From: Oscillospiraceae bacterium
GTDB lineage: Bacteria; Bacillota; Clostridia; Oscillospirales; Acutalibacteraceae
DNA: 47,722 nucleotides
Reading direction: 5' to 3'
Assembly: GCA_902786285.1 (NCBI GenBank)
Contig: CADABX010000008.1
Location: 1 to 47,722, forward strand
Shown here piece by piece: positions 23,600-31,282 of the stretch. A program made the position numbers and the translations under genes. Numbering within the stretch: the first letter of the stretch is position 1; the number at the start of each line of letters is the position of its first letter. A model generated the notes under the pieces. That model was not told where the DNA came from. It saw nothing but the letters and a program-made list of their open reading frames with translations, and ran no database searches.

Positions 23600-23907
23600 T
23601 TAGCTCAGTCGAATGATCTGGCTGTTTGCTGTGATGCGGTCCACAAGGGTCTGCATCAAGTGTGTGTCTTCCGCTGCGCTGATCCAGCCGGACAGCTCAC
23701 GGTTCGTAATGAGGATGAGGCTCCTTGCCTCGTTCAAAAATGAGATCGCACGATAGAATATCGGCAGGTCTTCCGGCGTGATGTTTGCGTACATCACGTC
23801 GTCGATGATGATCACCGCGCAATCCAATATGTAACGGTAGATCTTTTCGGTTTTGCGGGAGCTGTCCTTAAGTGTTTGAGCTCTAAAAACTGTTCTTTGG
23901 AAATCAT
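23600..23907 (-). pseudogene. IS21-family remnant (istA start fused to istB end)
   Basis: The last 90 or so codons (frame from about 23869) match the C-terminal half of the IS21 helper ATPase IstB: Walker-B-like VIIIDDVMY, LPIFYRAISFLNEARSLI, ITNRELSGW, DTHLMQTLVDRITANSQIIRLS. Upstream, in a different frame, an ATG at 23907 with AAGGAGG begins MISKEQFLELKHLR, which looks like the start of an IS21 transposase IstA. The bulk of istA and the P-loop half of istB are gone. The fusion therefore looks like an internal deletion derivative. Confidence 0.75.
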
Positions 23908-24093
23908 CGTTTTTTTACCTCCTTGTTCTTTCTTTATTTCGATTTCCAAATCAGCTGCGTGCAATCATACGCACCACCTCCTTTGAAATAAAAGCATATG
24001 TATAATAACACCTCGAACGATTTTTTGTTAAACGCACTTGCAATTATATCCATCTTGCGAACCAGCGCAAAAAACTTTTCGTTGCGCAGGCAG

Positions 24094-24121
24094 AAAAAAA
24101 GCCGCCGGAACAACCGGCGGC
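24094..24121 (-). terminator. Terminator of the importer/surface-protein operon
   Basis: Perfect 8-bp GCCGCCGG / CCGGCGGC stem (24101-24121), extended by A-T pairs, with TTTTTTT on the minus strand, 14 nt after the stop of the last gene. Confidence 0.93.
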
Positions 24122-24134
24122 TTTTCGCGTTGTC

Positions 24135-25049
24135 TTATTTGCTCAGCAGGCCCTTGAAGAAGTCGATGACCTTCTTGAAGAAGTCCGCGATCGAATCAAG
24201 GAGGCTGCGGATGAAGTTCACCTTTTCGTCGTCCTTGTCCTTTACGGTAAAGGTGATATTCACCGCTTTCTCAAGCGTGTGGTTGTTGTTGGCTTTCACG
24301 TCTTTGCCGATCTTCAGCGTGTATTCGCCGGTTGCAAGGTTTTTATAAGTCAGCACAGTGTAGCTGCCTTTGCTGTTGACATCCGGCTTCTGGAAATCAC
24401 TGAACGAAACGTTTGCGACCTTCTTGCCGTCCTTGTCGTAGATGCCGATTTTTTCAAAGTTGGCTGCCTGGTTTTCATCCATACCGCGGCTGAACGTGAT
24501 CGTGATGGTGCCGCTGGGTTCGAGCTCGGCGCCTGCCAGATCCTTGTCGCCGGCTTTCACAGAAACGAGTTCCAGCGGGCTTTCGCCGTTGCCGCCGCCG
24601 GTACCGCTGCCGTTGCCTTTGTTGACAGTAAAGGTAAGCTCATACTTTGCACCGAGGGTGTTGCCGTTGGTATCCTTGAATTCCTTGCCGATCGTCAACG
24701 TATATGTTGCTTTCGCAAGGTTGCCGAGCACAACGCCGACTTTTTTGCCGCCGGGGGTAGTCAAAGAGATGGAAGCAGCATTTCCACTGCCGTCTTTCAA
24801 CTGGATCTTGCCGGAGTTAGAGACCCAAACGCTGCTGTCGGTCACGTTGCCGGAGAAGGTGAGCAGGATGGTGTCGTTTCCGTGAATCTCTGTCGCTTCG
24901 GCGACCGGTGTGTCGTTGATCGTTGCAGACTGCACCGTCAGAGCAGTGCTGCCGCCGCCGTTGCCGCCTGCCGCGAAGGCCGTTGTTGCAACGGAGAAGA
25001 GCATGAGGATCGCCAGCAGGACGCTAAGGGTACGATTGGTTTGTTTCAT
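24135..25049 (-). CDS. Secreted protein with two SbsA-type Ig-like domains
   Basis: A 304-residue exported protein. Signal peptide 1-26 (ends TAFA), then a GGNGGGS linker. Two Ig-like domains of the SbsA/Big_5 type follow (about 35-145 and 160-265), each with a TxTITFSxxM/ILLTFSGNV strand and a YTL.IGK.[FV]K strand, separated by a second GNGSGTGGGNG linker. The last 28 residues form an amphipathic helix with the FFKKVIDFFKGLLSK pattern, resembling the small peptides at 12261-14819. Last gene of the seven-gene operon, 16 nt behind its partner. Possibly a surface binding or adhesion component. Confidence 0.8.
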   Translation of the reverse strand: MKQTNRTLSVLLAILMLFSVATTAFAAGGNGGGSTALTVQSATINDTPVAEATEIHGNDTILLTFSGNVTDSSVWVSNSGKIQLKDGSGNAASISLTTPGGKKVGVVLGNLAKATYTLTIGKEFKDTNGNTLGAKYELTFTVNKGNGSGTGGGNGESPLELVSVKAGDKDLAGAELEPSGTITITFSRGMDENQAANFEKIGIYDKDGKKVANVSFSDFQKPDVNSKGSYTVLTYKNLATGEYTLKIGKDVKANNNHTLEKAVNITFTVKDKDDEKVNFIRSLLDSIADFFKKVIDFFKGLLSK

Positions 25050-25065
25050 GTGGATTCATCCTTTC

Positions 25066-26055
25066 TTATTTGTTTTTCTTCTTTATGATCAAAACCACCG
25101 CAATGGCTGCAATGATTAAGAATCCGCCAATGAGAAGATAGGGCAACGGGAAGCGCTTCGCCGGTTCGATCACCTCAGGAGCCTCGTCAGTCGCGTCGGT
25201 TTCGGTCTGCGACGCCGTGACCGTTTCGGTCGTCTGAGGAGCTTCGGTTGTTGTCTCGGTCGCCGTTTCCGTAGTTGTAACTTCGGTCGTCGTCTCGGTG
25301 GTTGTCTGTGTGGTCGAAACCGCCGTCGTGGTGGTAGCTTCCGTCGTCACAGGAGTCGTCGTGGTCGGTTTCGTGGTGGTCACCGTTGTTGTCACCGCCG
25401 CAGCCGCCCTGGTCGTTGCGGTCGTCTTTGTCGTAGTCGGCTTTGTTGTGGTTGGCTTCGTGGTGGCCGGTTTGGTTGTTGCCGGTTTTGTTGTGGTTGG
25501 CTTGGTTGTCGTGGGCTTCGTGGTTGTCGTCGGAGTTGCGGTCGTGGTCAAAGGCGCGGTCGTCGGTTTTTCACCCGCCACTGTGAATGCGATATAGCTG
25601 TCACGTCCGATGCTCACGCCGCTCTTGGATGTGATGCCGCCGCCGATTTTGAGCAGATAGGTCGTACCCGGCGTCAGCGCCGATTGCGGCACAATGGTGA
25701 CGATCCGCTTGATCGACGGGTCGACCTGGTCGTCGCCCATGAGGACATTGATCGGAACGCTGTTGCCGTCCGCGTCCGTCATGGAAAAGCATTTCTTGTT
25801 GTTATCTCTTACTGTAAAGTGTACCACATTTTTGGAAAAGGTCAAGACGATTTGCGGCGTTTGCGAAACATTCTCCGCTCCGTTGGCAATGCTGGACGAC
25901 GCAAGCACCAGCGGCTGACCTTTGCCGCCGCCCGTTCCGTCACCGTTACCGCCGCCGCTGCCGTCGCCCGCGAAAGCGGTCATCATGCTGCAAAGCAGCA
26001 AACACAGCGCAAACATAAGCGCCGACACACACCTGATCGTTTTAGAATGCTTCAT
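25066..26055 (-). CDS. Surface protein: Ig-like domain, Thr-rich stalk, membrane anchor
   Basis: A 329-residue exported protein. Signal peptide 1-29; linker GDGSGGGNGDGTGGGKG; one SbsA-like Ig domain (about 45-165, VLTFSKNVVHF...YLLKIGGGI). A stalk of about 120 residues follows, made of TTTKP/TTTET repeats that are likely glycosylated. The C-terminal transmembrane helix (PLPYLLIGGFLIIAAIAVVLII) ends in KKKNK. The start at 26055 overlaps the stop of the preceding gene (ATGA), with AGGAG upstream, so it is translated together with the importer genes. It resembles a rod presenting an Ig domain outside the wall, perhaps a receptor for the importer's ligand. Confidence 0.85.
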   Translation of the reverse strand: MKHSKTIRCVSALMFALCLLLCSMMTAFAGDGSGGGNGDGTGGGKGQPLVLASSSIANGAENVSQTPQIVLTFSKNVVHFTVRDNNKKCFSMTDADGNSVPINVLMGDDQVDPSIKRIVTIVPQSALTPGTTYLLKIGGGITSKSGVSIGRDSYIAFTVAGEKPTTAPLTTTATPTTTTKPTTTKPTTTKPATTKPATTKPTTTKPTTTKTTATTRAAAAVTTTVTTTKPTTTTPVTTEATTTTAVSTTQTTTETTTEVTTTETATETTTEAPQTTETVTASQTETDATDEAPEVIEPAKRFPLPYLLIGGFLIIAAIAVVLIIKKKNK

Positions 26056-26258
26056 TGTCCTGCTCCTTTCATGCAAACAAAACTGTCTTTCGTCCACCGT
26101 CGATAGCGGCAGTTGTAGCAGCTGCGCGGGTCGTCCGTCACGCATTCCTCTTCACAGTCCTCCGTGAAGAGCGGGCACTGTTCAGCGATGCGGACGGCGT
26201 CTTGATACGCTTCTTTTCCACCGGTGAAAGTCGTTTTTCCGTTTTCTTCTTTCCACAT
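26052..26258 (-). CDS. Cys-rich small protein (68 aa)
   Basis: Function not recognised. Six cysteines in 68 residues: CPLF, DCEEECV, SCYNCRY and VCMKG, spaced in pairs as in a small zinc or Fe-S fold. A Trp-Thr-Lys segment precedes the last cysteine, and no export signal is visible. It lies 4 nt behind the TiaS-like gene and is coupled by an ATGA overlap to the surface-protein gene, so it is an integral member of the importer operon. Metal binding is inference from the Cys spacing. Confidence 0.7.
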   Translation of the reverse strand: MWKEENGKTTFTGGKEAYQDAVRIAEQCPLFTEDCEEECVTDDPRSCYNCRYRRWTKDSFVCMKGAGQ

Positions 26259-26262
26259 AGTG

Positions 26263-26991
26263 TTATCCTTTGTTCTTTTTGATCTTCGGCTTCGGCATCC
26301 GGACGCCGTCTTTTTCCACAAGGATCGCGGTGATCTTTCCGGCCTGATAAACGAGCTTCGTCGGCAGCTCAAACCGAAGGGTCAAATTCTCCGTGATCTC
26401 GCTGCCGTCTTCATCGGCGAAGCGCCCCACACCGTAGGCGGAGGCAAACTCCTCCGTCGTCCACTCGACCCGATCCATCGGCGGATAAAGCTTGCCCTTG
26501 ATGCGGCCTTCCGCTTTGCCTGCCCGCAAGCCCGCGCCGGCAAGCGCACCGATCACGCCGATGCCCGTGCCGCCGTGTTCGCTCAGATGCACGTCGTCGC
26601 CAAACGCTTTTGCTGCGGCGTATGCCTGCGCTTTGGTGAGCACCTGCGTCTGTGCCAGCCGGCCGAATACAATCAGCGGCGCGTAATCCAGCGCTTCGTC
26701 ATCGGTCAGCACGCAAAGGCCGGGATCGGAACCCTCGGCCGCGTTGTGGCGCAAATAGCTTTCGCAAAACGCAGTGAACGCGGCGCGGTCATCTGTTTGA
26801 GCCGTGCAGCACATGGCGCTGTTATGGGAGGTATACGCGATCGCGTCGTCGATCAAAAACTGATAGCGGACAACAAAGCCGCTTTTGGCAAGTCCACGCA
26901 CCGCAGCCTCGCGCATCATGTTTTCGAGCAGTTCGCCCGTACCGATGCTCTCCAGGTTGTCGGTGTCATCGATGCAAACAAACAGGTTCAT
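26263..26991 (-). CDS. TiaS-like (tRNA-Ile2 agmatidine synthetase-like) protein
   Basis: A 242-residue protein opening MNLFVCIDDTDNLESIGTGE. The IDDTD motif followed by GTG is the signature of the TiaS family, whose archaeal members add agmatine to C34 of tRNA-Ile2. A further part (GTGIGVIGALAGAGLRAG, about 173-190) fits the family's glycine-rich region. Archaeal TiaS is about 420 residues with a zinc ribbon and OB fold, which are missing here. Bacteria use TilS for this tRNA, so another substrate is likely. One nt behind the binding-protein gene, AGGAGG inside that gene's end. Confidence 0.7.
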   Translation of the reverse strand: MNLFVCIDDTDNLESIGTGELLENMMREAAVRGLAKSGFVVRYQFLIDDAIAYTSHNSAMCCTAQTDDRAAFTAFCESYLRHNAAEGSDPGLCVLTDDEALDYAPLIVFGRLAQTQVLTKAQAYAAAKAFGDDVHLSEHGGTGIGVIGALAGAGLRAGKAEGRIKGKLYPPMDRVEWTTEEFASAYGVGRFADEDGSEITENLTLRFELPTKLVYQAGKITAILVEKDGVRMPKPKIKKNKG

Positions 26992-26992
26992 C

Positions 26993-28066
26993 TTACGCCT
27001 CCTTGTCGTTCGTCTTCGGCGTGCGCATCTCGCTGCCGTCTTTGATGGCCGCAAGCCAGTCGTCGCTGAGCGTAAAGCCGAAAAAGTTCATGTAAAAGTC
27101 CCGCAGTTCTTTGTCGAAATCGAGGTCAAATGTATCAGGATACAGCAGCTTTGTCAGCCACAGCAGCGCCAGCGGCGTTTCCAAACTGGAAGGATGCCCC
27201 ATGCGCGTGATGCCGATCGGGATCTGATAGACCCTTCCCGTTTGCACGGCAGACAGACCCACCCATTTTTCATCGGAGAGGATATAGTCGTCGACCTGCG
27301 CCTCGTTGCAGATGATCAGATCCGGATCCCACGCATAGATTTGCTCCAGCGTGGTATAGGCTTTGTTGCCCTCCATATTCAGAGCACCGCTTTCCAGCGA
27401 GACGTTTGTCGCGCCTGTGTGCGCAATCCATTCGGCGCAGTAGCTGCCCTTGTAATCGGTGCGCACGGCCTCATTGACAGCGTGATACAGCCGCACCGGC
27501 GTTCCGGTCTTTGCAGCTTCGTCCGCACGGTCAAGCGCAGATTGGAACCATTGGATGTATTGCTCGGCCTTTTCGCTTTGCCGCAGCGCTTCGCCCAGCA
27601 CACGCACAGCGCGGAACTGTTCTTCGATCGTTTCAAAATCAATCACGATGTAGGGAATACCCATCGCGTCAAGCTTCTCGCGTTCAGCAGCAGTTTCATA
27701 GACGCCCGCGTTTGTGACAATCAGGTCTGTGCCCCGCGCCATGATCTCTTCCGCGTTGATGGCGCCGCTGTTTTTGACCACCACGGCATTTTGCATTGCG
27801 GGACAAATATCGGCCAGAAGTTTGCTGCGTGCGGCGTTGTTCACAGTGGTGGTGATCCGGTCGCCGTAACCGAACATGACGAGCATCGGTCCGGAGAAGG
27901 GGCACAGCACACTGATCGACTGCGGATCGGCCGGCACGGTGACCGTGCGGCCCGCACAGTCGGTGACAGTGATCCCGTCGGTCTGCGGCTGCGCTTTCGG
28001 CGTACAGGCGCACAGTGCGCCAAGGAGCAGCACACAGACAAGCGCAAGAGAGATCGTTCTTTTCAT
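26993..28066 (-). CDS. ABC importer substrate-binding lipoprotein (BtuF/FepB type)
   Basis: A 357-residue lipoprotein. The signal ends in a lipobox-like LCAC (Cys about 21). The mature part begins ITVTDCAGRTVTVPADPQSI, the standard opening of periplasmic-binding domains for iron-siderophores, haem and cobalamin. ISVLCPFSGPMLVMFG, GTDLIVTN, EEQFRAVRVLGEAL and YPDTFDLDFDKELRDFY further match the helical-backbone family. The ligand cannot be read from sequence. It overlaps the ATPase gene upstream by 4 nt (ATGA). Confidence 0.9.
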   Translation of the reverse strand: MKRTISLALVCVLLLGALCACTPKAQPQTDGITVTDCAGRTVTVPADPQSISVLCPFSGPMLVMFGYGDRITTTVNNAARSKLLADICPAMQNAVVVKNSGAINAEEIMARGTDLIVTNAGVYETAAEREKLDAMGIPYIVIDFETIEEQFRAVRVLGEALRQSEKAEQYIQWFQSALDRADEAAKTGTPVRLYHAVNEAVRTDYKGSYCAEWIAHTGATNVSLESGALNMEGNKAYTTLEQIYAWDPDLIICNEAQVDDYILSDEKWVGLSAVQTGRVYQIPIGITRMGHPSSLETPLALLWLTKLLYPDTFDLDFDKELRDFYMNFFGFTLSDDWLAAIKDGSEMRTPKTNDKEA

Positions 28067-28878
28067 TCTGTTCTTTCCTCCCTGCCGAGCACGGCGATTG
28101 TTTTGACAGGACGCCCCTGTGCGTCGGTCGTTTCCAAGATCGACGCGCGCACGCCGTAAACGTCCAGCAGTGTCTGCGCGGTCAGCAGATCGCTCGGCGC
28201 GCCGATACGCGCAGCTTCGCCCTTCTTCAGCATCACGGCACGCACCGGCAGACCCTTGGATTCAAAATAGAAGGGATGATCCAGCGCATGGGTCGCCATC
28301 AGAACGCCGATCCCGTCGTTTTTCACAAGGTCGGCCAGCGTATCCAGAAACAGCAGTTCGTTTTTGAAGTCCAGCGAGCTCGTCGGTTCGTCCAGCACAA
28401 TCAGCGGCGTTTGCTGCGCCAAAGCGCGGGCAAGCAGCACAAGCTTCAGCTCGCCGCCCGAAAGTGCGGTATAGGGACGGTCGGCAAACGTTTCGATGCC
28501 GACACGCCGCAGCGCCGCGTCGCACAGAGCGCGATCTTCTTTGCCCGGCGCACCGAGCAGTCCGGCCTGCGCCGTTCGGCCCATAAGCACGACTTCACGC
28601 ACCGTGTAGGGAAACGTCGGCGTATGAATCTGCGGCACATAGGCCGCCTGCCGCGCGAGCGTCTGGCGCGTGCAGGACAGAACGTCTTTGCCGCACAGGG
28701 AGACTTTTCCTGAAAGCGTGCGATGAAAGCCCAGCACACAGTCGAGCAAAGTCGTCTTGCCACTGCCGTTCGGGCCGAGCAAACAGACGATTTCACCCTT
28801 TTCAACCATCAGCGACAAGTCCCGCAGCAGCGGTGCTTCACTATAGGAAAAGGAGAGGTTTTGAATTTGCAAAATCAT
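28063..28878 (-). CDS. ABC importer ATP-binding protein (FecE/BtuD type)
   Basis: A 271-residue ATPase. Walker A GPNGSGKTT, signature ALSGGELKLVLLARAL, Walker B LIVLDEPTS and the switch His in MATHAL are intact. The start at 28878 gives MILQIQNLSFSYSEAPLLRDL and overlaps the permease stop by 4 nt; a longer reading is internal to the permease gene. It energises import of a metal chelate or corrinoid-like compound. Confidence 0.95.
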   Translation of the reverse strand: MILQIQNLSFSYSEAPLLRDLSLMVEKGEIVCLLGPNGSGKTTLLDCVLGFHRTLSGKVSLCGKDVLSCTRQTLARQAAYVPQIHTPTFPYTVREVVLMGRTAQAGLLGAPGKEDRALCDAALRRVGIETFADRPYTALSGGELKLVLLARALAQQTPLIVLDEPTSSLDFKNELLFLDTLADLVKNDGIGVLMATHALDHPFYFESKGLPVRAVMLKKGEAARIGAPSDLLTAQTLLDVYGVRASILETTDAQGRPVKTIAVLGREERTE

Positions 28879-29891
28879 GTCCAGTTTCCTCCCCGCGTCT
28901 TTTTGAGCAAATAAACGAAGAAGGGTGTGCCGATCAGCGCACAGAGAATGCCGATCGGAATCTCCGCGCCGGTGAGCGTGCGGGAAAGCAGATCCATCAG
29001 CACCATGAAGCAAGCGCCGAGGGAGATGCTGACCGGAACCAGCTTTTGGTTATTGTTGCCGATCAGCATCCGGCCGATATGCGGAATCACCAGACCGACC
29101 CAGCCGATCGTGCCGCTGATGCACACAGCGGCGGCGGTACAAAGCGTTGCTCCGCCGATCACAAGAAACTGGCAGCGGCGCACATCCAGCCCGAGGGCAG
29201 CCGCTTCGCGTTCTCCCATGGAAAGCACGTTGAGCCGCCAGCGCGACAGGAAAACCAGAAGGATACCGAGCGTCATGGGGATAAGCGCAAGCAGATGGGA
29301 ATAGCCGATTGAAGCAAACGATCCCATAAACCAGAAGGTGATGCTCGGCAGCTGGCTGTAGGGGTCGGCGATGTATTTCATGATGGAGACGAGTGCACTG
29401 AAAAACGCGCCTACAATGGTTCCGCCGAGAATCATGGTGATGGTGGTTGTCACGCGGGAGATGCGTCCGGCAAACCAGCTGAGCACCACAGCCACCAGCG
29501 CGAATACAAACGAAAACAGATAGGTATACACCCCGCCGCCGAAACAGACGATGGCAACGCAGGCGCCGAAGCCCGCGCCGTTGGAAACACCGAGAATGCC
29601 GGAATTGACCAGCGGGTTGCGGAACACGCTTTGGAACGCTGCACCGGACACGGCCAGCGACGCACCGACAAACGCGGCAGCCAGCGCCCGCGGCAGCCGC
29701 AGCTGCCACACGGCAACGCGCGTCGCAAGCGGCACGCTTCCCGGACGGAGGATCGCCGCCAACACCTCATGCACCGGCAGCGGATAGCGTCCGAAAAACA
29801 GCGACGCCGCAACAAACAGAACCGGCAGCACAAGCAGCGACGCAATCAGCACTGCGCCGCAAATCGGTTTTGTGGTTCCGGTTCGTTTCAT
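28875..29891 (-). CDS. ABC importer permease (FecCD/BtuC family)
   Basis: A 338-residue membrane protein with about ten helices. Diagnostic stretches are LPRALAAAFVGASLAVSGAA FQSVFRNPL (one block, split here), NSGILGVSNGAGFGA and SGTIGWVGLVIPHIGRMLIG near the end, the coupling region of FecCD permeases. The start at 29891 (MKRTGTTKP) follows TTGGAG. First gene of the seven-gene operon behind a leader of about 170 nt. Confidence 0.94.
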   Translation of the reverse strand: MKRTGTTKPICGAVLIASLLVLPVLFVAASLFFGRYPLPVHEVLAAILRPGSVPLATRVAVWQLRLPRALAAAFVGASLAVSGAAFQSVFRNPLVNSGILGVSNGAGFGACVAIVCFGGGVYTYLFSFVFALVAVVLSWFAGRISRVTTTITMILGGTIVGAFFSALVSIMKYIADPYSQLPSITFWFMGSFASIGYSHLLALIPMTLGILLVFLSRWRLNVLSMGEREAAALGLDVRRCQFLVIGGATLCTAAAVCISGTIGWVGLVIPHIGRMLIGNNNQKLVPVSISLGACFMVLMDLLSRTLTGAEIPIGILCALIGTPFFVYLLKKTRGGNWT

Positions 29892-30062
29892 AGGTTGTTC
29901 TCCAACAAAAAAGGTCAAACGATGGTTTCTGGCACAGCAGATGCTTTAAAGGTGTACGGAGAAGACAGTATTTCTGAAAACAGAGTATTACTTTCTGTTG
30001 TGCCATTCTTCTCTGTGATCTGTGAGTTTCTGTGAGGCTTTTTCTTTAAAGGCCGCACGTGA
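29892..30062 (-). promoter_or_regulatory. Structured leader of the importer operon (candidate riboregulator)
   Basis: No gene. In the minus-strand RNA, TGGCACA-A-CAG (30005-29995) pairs with CTG-C-TGTGCCA (29940-29930), closing a domain of about 76 nt. The only mismatch is A-C, and smaller stems such as TCTG-tttt-CAGA lie inside. The closing stem ends 38 nt before the start codon. I do not recognise a known riboswitch class. No T-run terminator is seen, so control at translation would be more likely. Function is inference. Confidence 0.5.
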
Positions 30063-30068
30063 GAGAGT

Positions 30069-30097
30069 ATTTTACCATACTGGCCGTGTAAAATCAA
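30069..30097 (-). promoter_or_regulatory. Promoter of the importer/surface-protein operon
   Basis: TTGATT (30092-30097), 17-bp spacer, TAAAAT (30069-30074) on the minus strand, start near 30062. Confidence 0.85.
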
Positions 30098-30106
30098 GGC
30101 TTAAAT

Positions 30107-30184
30107 GGTACGAAATAGTTACTTCGGAGCCGATCTTCGTTCTTTCTCGACAATTGAAAGGTTCGAGTCCTGTATCCTCGTACC
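30107..30184 (+). other. tRNA-like fragment with T-arm consensus
   Basis: A 78-nt block closed by perfect 7-bp arms GGTACGA / TCGTACC and containing GGTTCGAGTCC (30160-30170), an exact match to the tRNA T-arm consensus. It does not fold into a full cloverleaf: T-stem pairing is poor, there is no D-loop GG, and no CCA follows, only TTTTT. It could be a decayed tRNA 3' end left by an integration event, or a terminator-like hairpin. Confidence 0.4.
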
Positions 30185-30267
30185 TTTTTGTGTTTCTTTA
30201 CAGGTGCAAAGAAACGCAAAAAGTACACCAGCATTTTCAGGCATTTTTGAGGGCGAAAAGCAAAAAA

Positions 30268-30389
30268 TCGGGCTCCGAAGAAGTCGATCAACCGCTCCGA
30301 AGCCCTGTTTTGCTTGGTTTTGCCCTATTTTTGCCCAAAATGCAGGAAAAAACGTCTTTTGCCGTGGTAGACAAAAGACGTTTCTTTTA
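30268..30389. repeat. Right copy of the 120-bp direct repeat
   Basis: Near-identical partner of 21733-21857. It adjoins the 3' end of tRNA-Gln, and its hairpin (CGTCTTTTG / CAAAAGACG) followed by T on the minus strand should terminate the tRNA transcript. Confidence 0.85.
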
Positions 30390-30463
30390 TGGCTGCGGAT
30401 CTAGGATTCGAACCCAGACATACAGAGTCAGAGTCTGCTGTGCTACCCTTACACAAATCCGCA
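30390..30463 (-). tRNA. tRNA-Gln (anticodon CUG)
   Basis: The minus strand folds into a cloverleaf: acceptor TGCGGAT / ATCCGCA (7 bp), D-arm GTGT...GCAC, anticodon stem GCAGA / TCTGT with loop CT-CTG-AC, T-arm CTGGG-TTCGAAT-CCTAG with one G-T pair, discriminator G and an encoded CCA. Anticodon CTG reads the glutamine codon CAG. It has its own consensus promoter and a terminator hairpin in the adjoining repeat. Confidence 0.95.
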
Positions 30464-30476
30464 ACGAACATGTGAT

Positions 30477-30505
30477 ATTATACACATCCGATGCACGATT
30501 GTCAA
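30477..30505 (-). promoter_or_regulatory. Promoter of tRNA-Gln
   Basis: Full-consensus TTGACA-N17-TATAAT on the minus strand (-35 at 30500-30505, -10 at 30477-30482), as expected for a stable RNA gene. Confidence 0.93.
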
Positions 30506-30523
30506 GGGGTTTTCAAAACTTTT

Positions 30524-31261
30524 TTATCTGACCGCAATAAAGAAAATACTGCTTGCCAAAAGAATCTGCGCGGCAAAATAGGTGCCGATGTTGACCCATT
30601 TGAGCGGGCGGTTCTTTTCCTGTCCGCCAAACAGGATCAGACCGAGCGTGGCGTCGGACACCACAAACAGCACAGCGCCGAGCCCGACGGTTACAAAGAG
30701 CATCGGGATATGGTCGTGCAGACCCCACCACCACTGGCCGCAGCAGTAGCGGATCGCCTTTTCCGCCATCGTCACGATCGTCAGCGCATACAGTGCCACG
30801 GGGATGACCATGTAAAGCTTTGCCTTGATCTGCTTTTTCCACGCATACAGCGCAAACAGCGCCACAACAAGCAGGATGACCGGGATCTCATACCAGCGGA
30901 AAAAGCCGTACTGCGGATAGGTGTCGCGGATGGCGCGTTGGAACGCGAGGATATAGAAGATGTGCCCGCCCAAAAACGCGAACAGCCCGATGCCGAACAC
31001 CCAGATTTTGTCGGTGATGAGATGCAAAAACAGATCGCCCACCCAACCGAGTGCAAGGCCCCACAGGATCAGATGCGCATAGGGCGTGTGATTGCCGGAG
31101 ATCTTGACCGCCAAAAGGCCGGCCAAAAAGAACAGCGCCGAGCAGATCATTTTGACGCCGAAGCTTTTCCAGCATTTTTTCGGCCACGAATACTTGAGGA
31201 ACAGCGGCACTGTTACAAACTCCGCCGCAACAACGAGTATGAAAAGAATCTTCCAGAACAT
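30524..31261 (-). CDS. YhhN-family membrane protein (lysoplasmalogenase-like)
   Basis: A 245-residue protein with about eight transmembrane helices. The conserved YhhN segments are present: LGWVGDLFLHL (metal-binding Asp), GLFAFLGGHIFYILAF and a C-terminal GAVLFVVSDATLGLILF. Characterised members (TMEM86, YhhN) hydrolyse the vinyl-ether bond of lysoplasmalogens. Plasmalogens occur in many anaerobic Clostridia, so lipid remodelling is plausible. Last gene of an operon with a serine hydrolase (21-nt gap) and a GDPD-like protein. Confidence 0.87.
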   Translation of the reverse strand: MFWKILFILVVAAEFVTVPLFLKYSWPKKCWKSFGVKMICSALFFLAGLLAVKISGNHTPYAHLILWGLALGWVGDLFLHLITDKIWVFGIGLFAFLGGHIFYILAFQRAIRDTYPQYGFFRWYEIPVILLVVALFALYAWKKQIKAKLYMVIPVALYALTIVTMAEKAIRYCCGQWWWGLHDHIPMLFVTVGLGAVLFVVSDATLGLILFGGQEKNRPLKWVNIGTYFAAQILLASSIFFIAVR

Positions 31262-31282
31262 GTCGGTTCTCCTTTCGTCTTC

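Noticed and set aside
25298-25597. A Val-rich membrane-like protein on the plus strand
   Set aside because: It is the complement of the Thr-rich stalk repeats of the surface protein; Val codons are the reverse of Thr/Asn-type codons.
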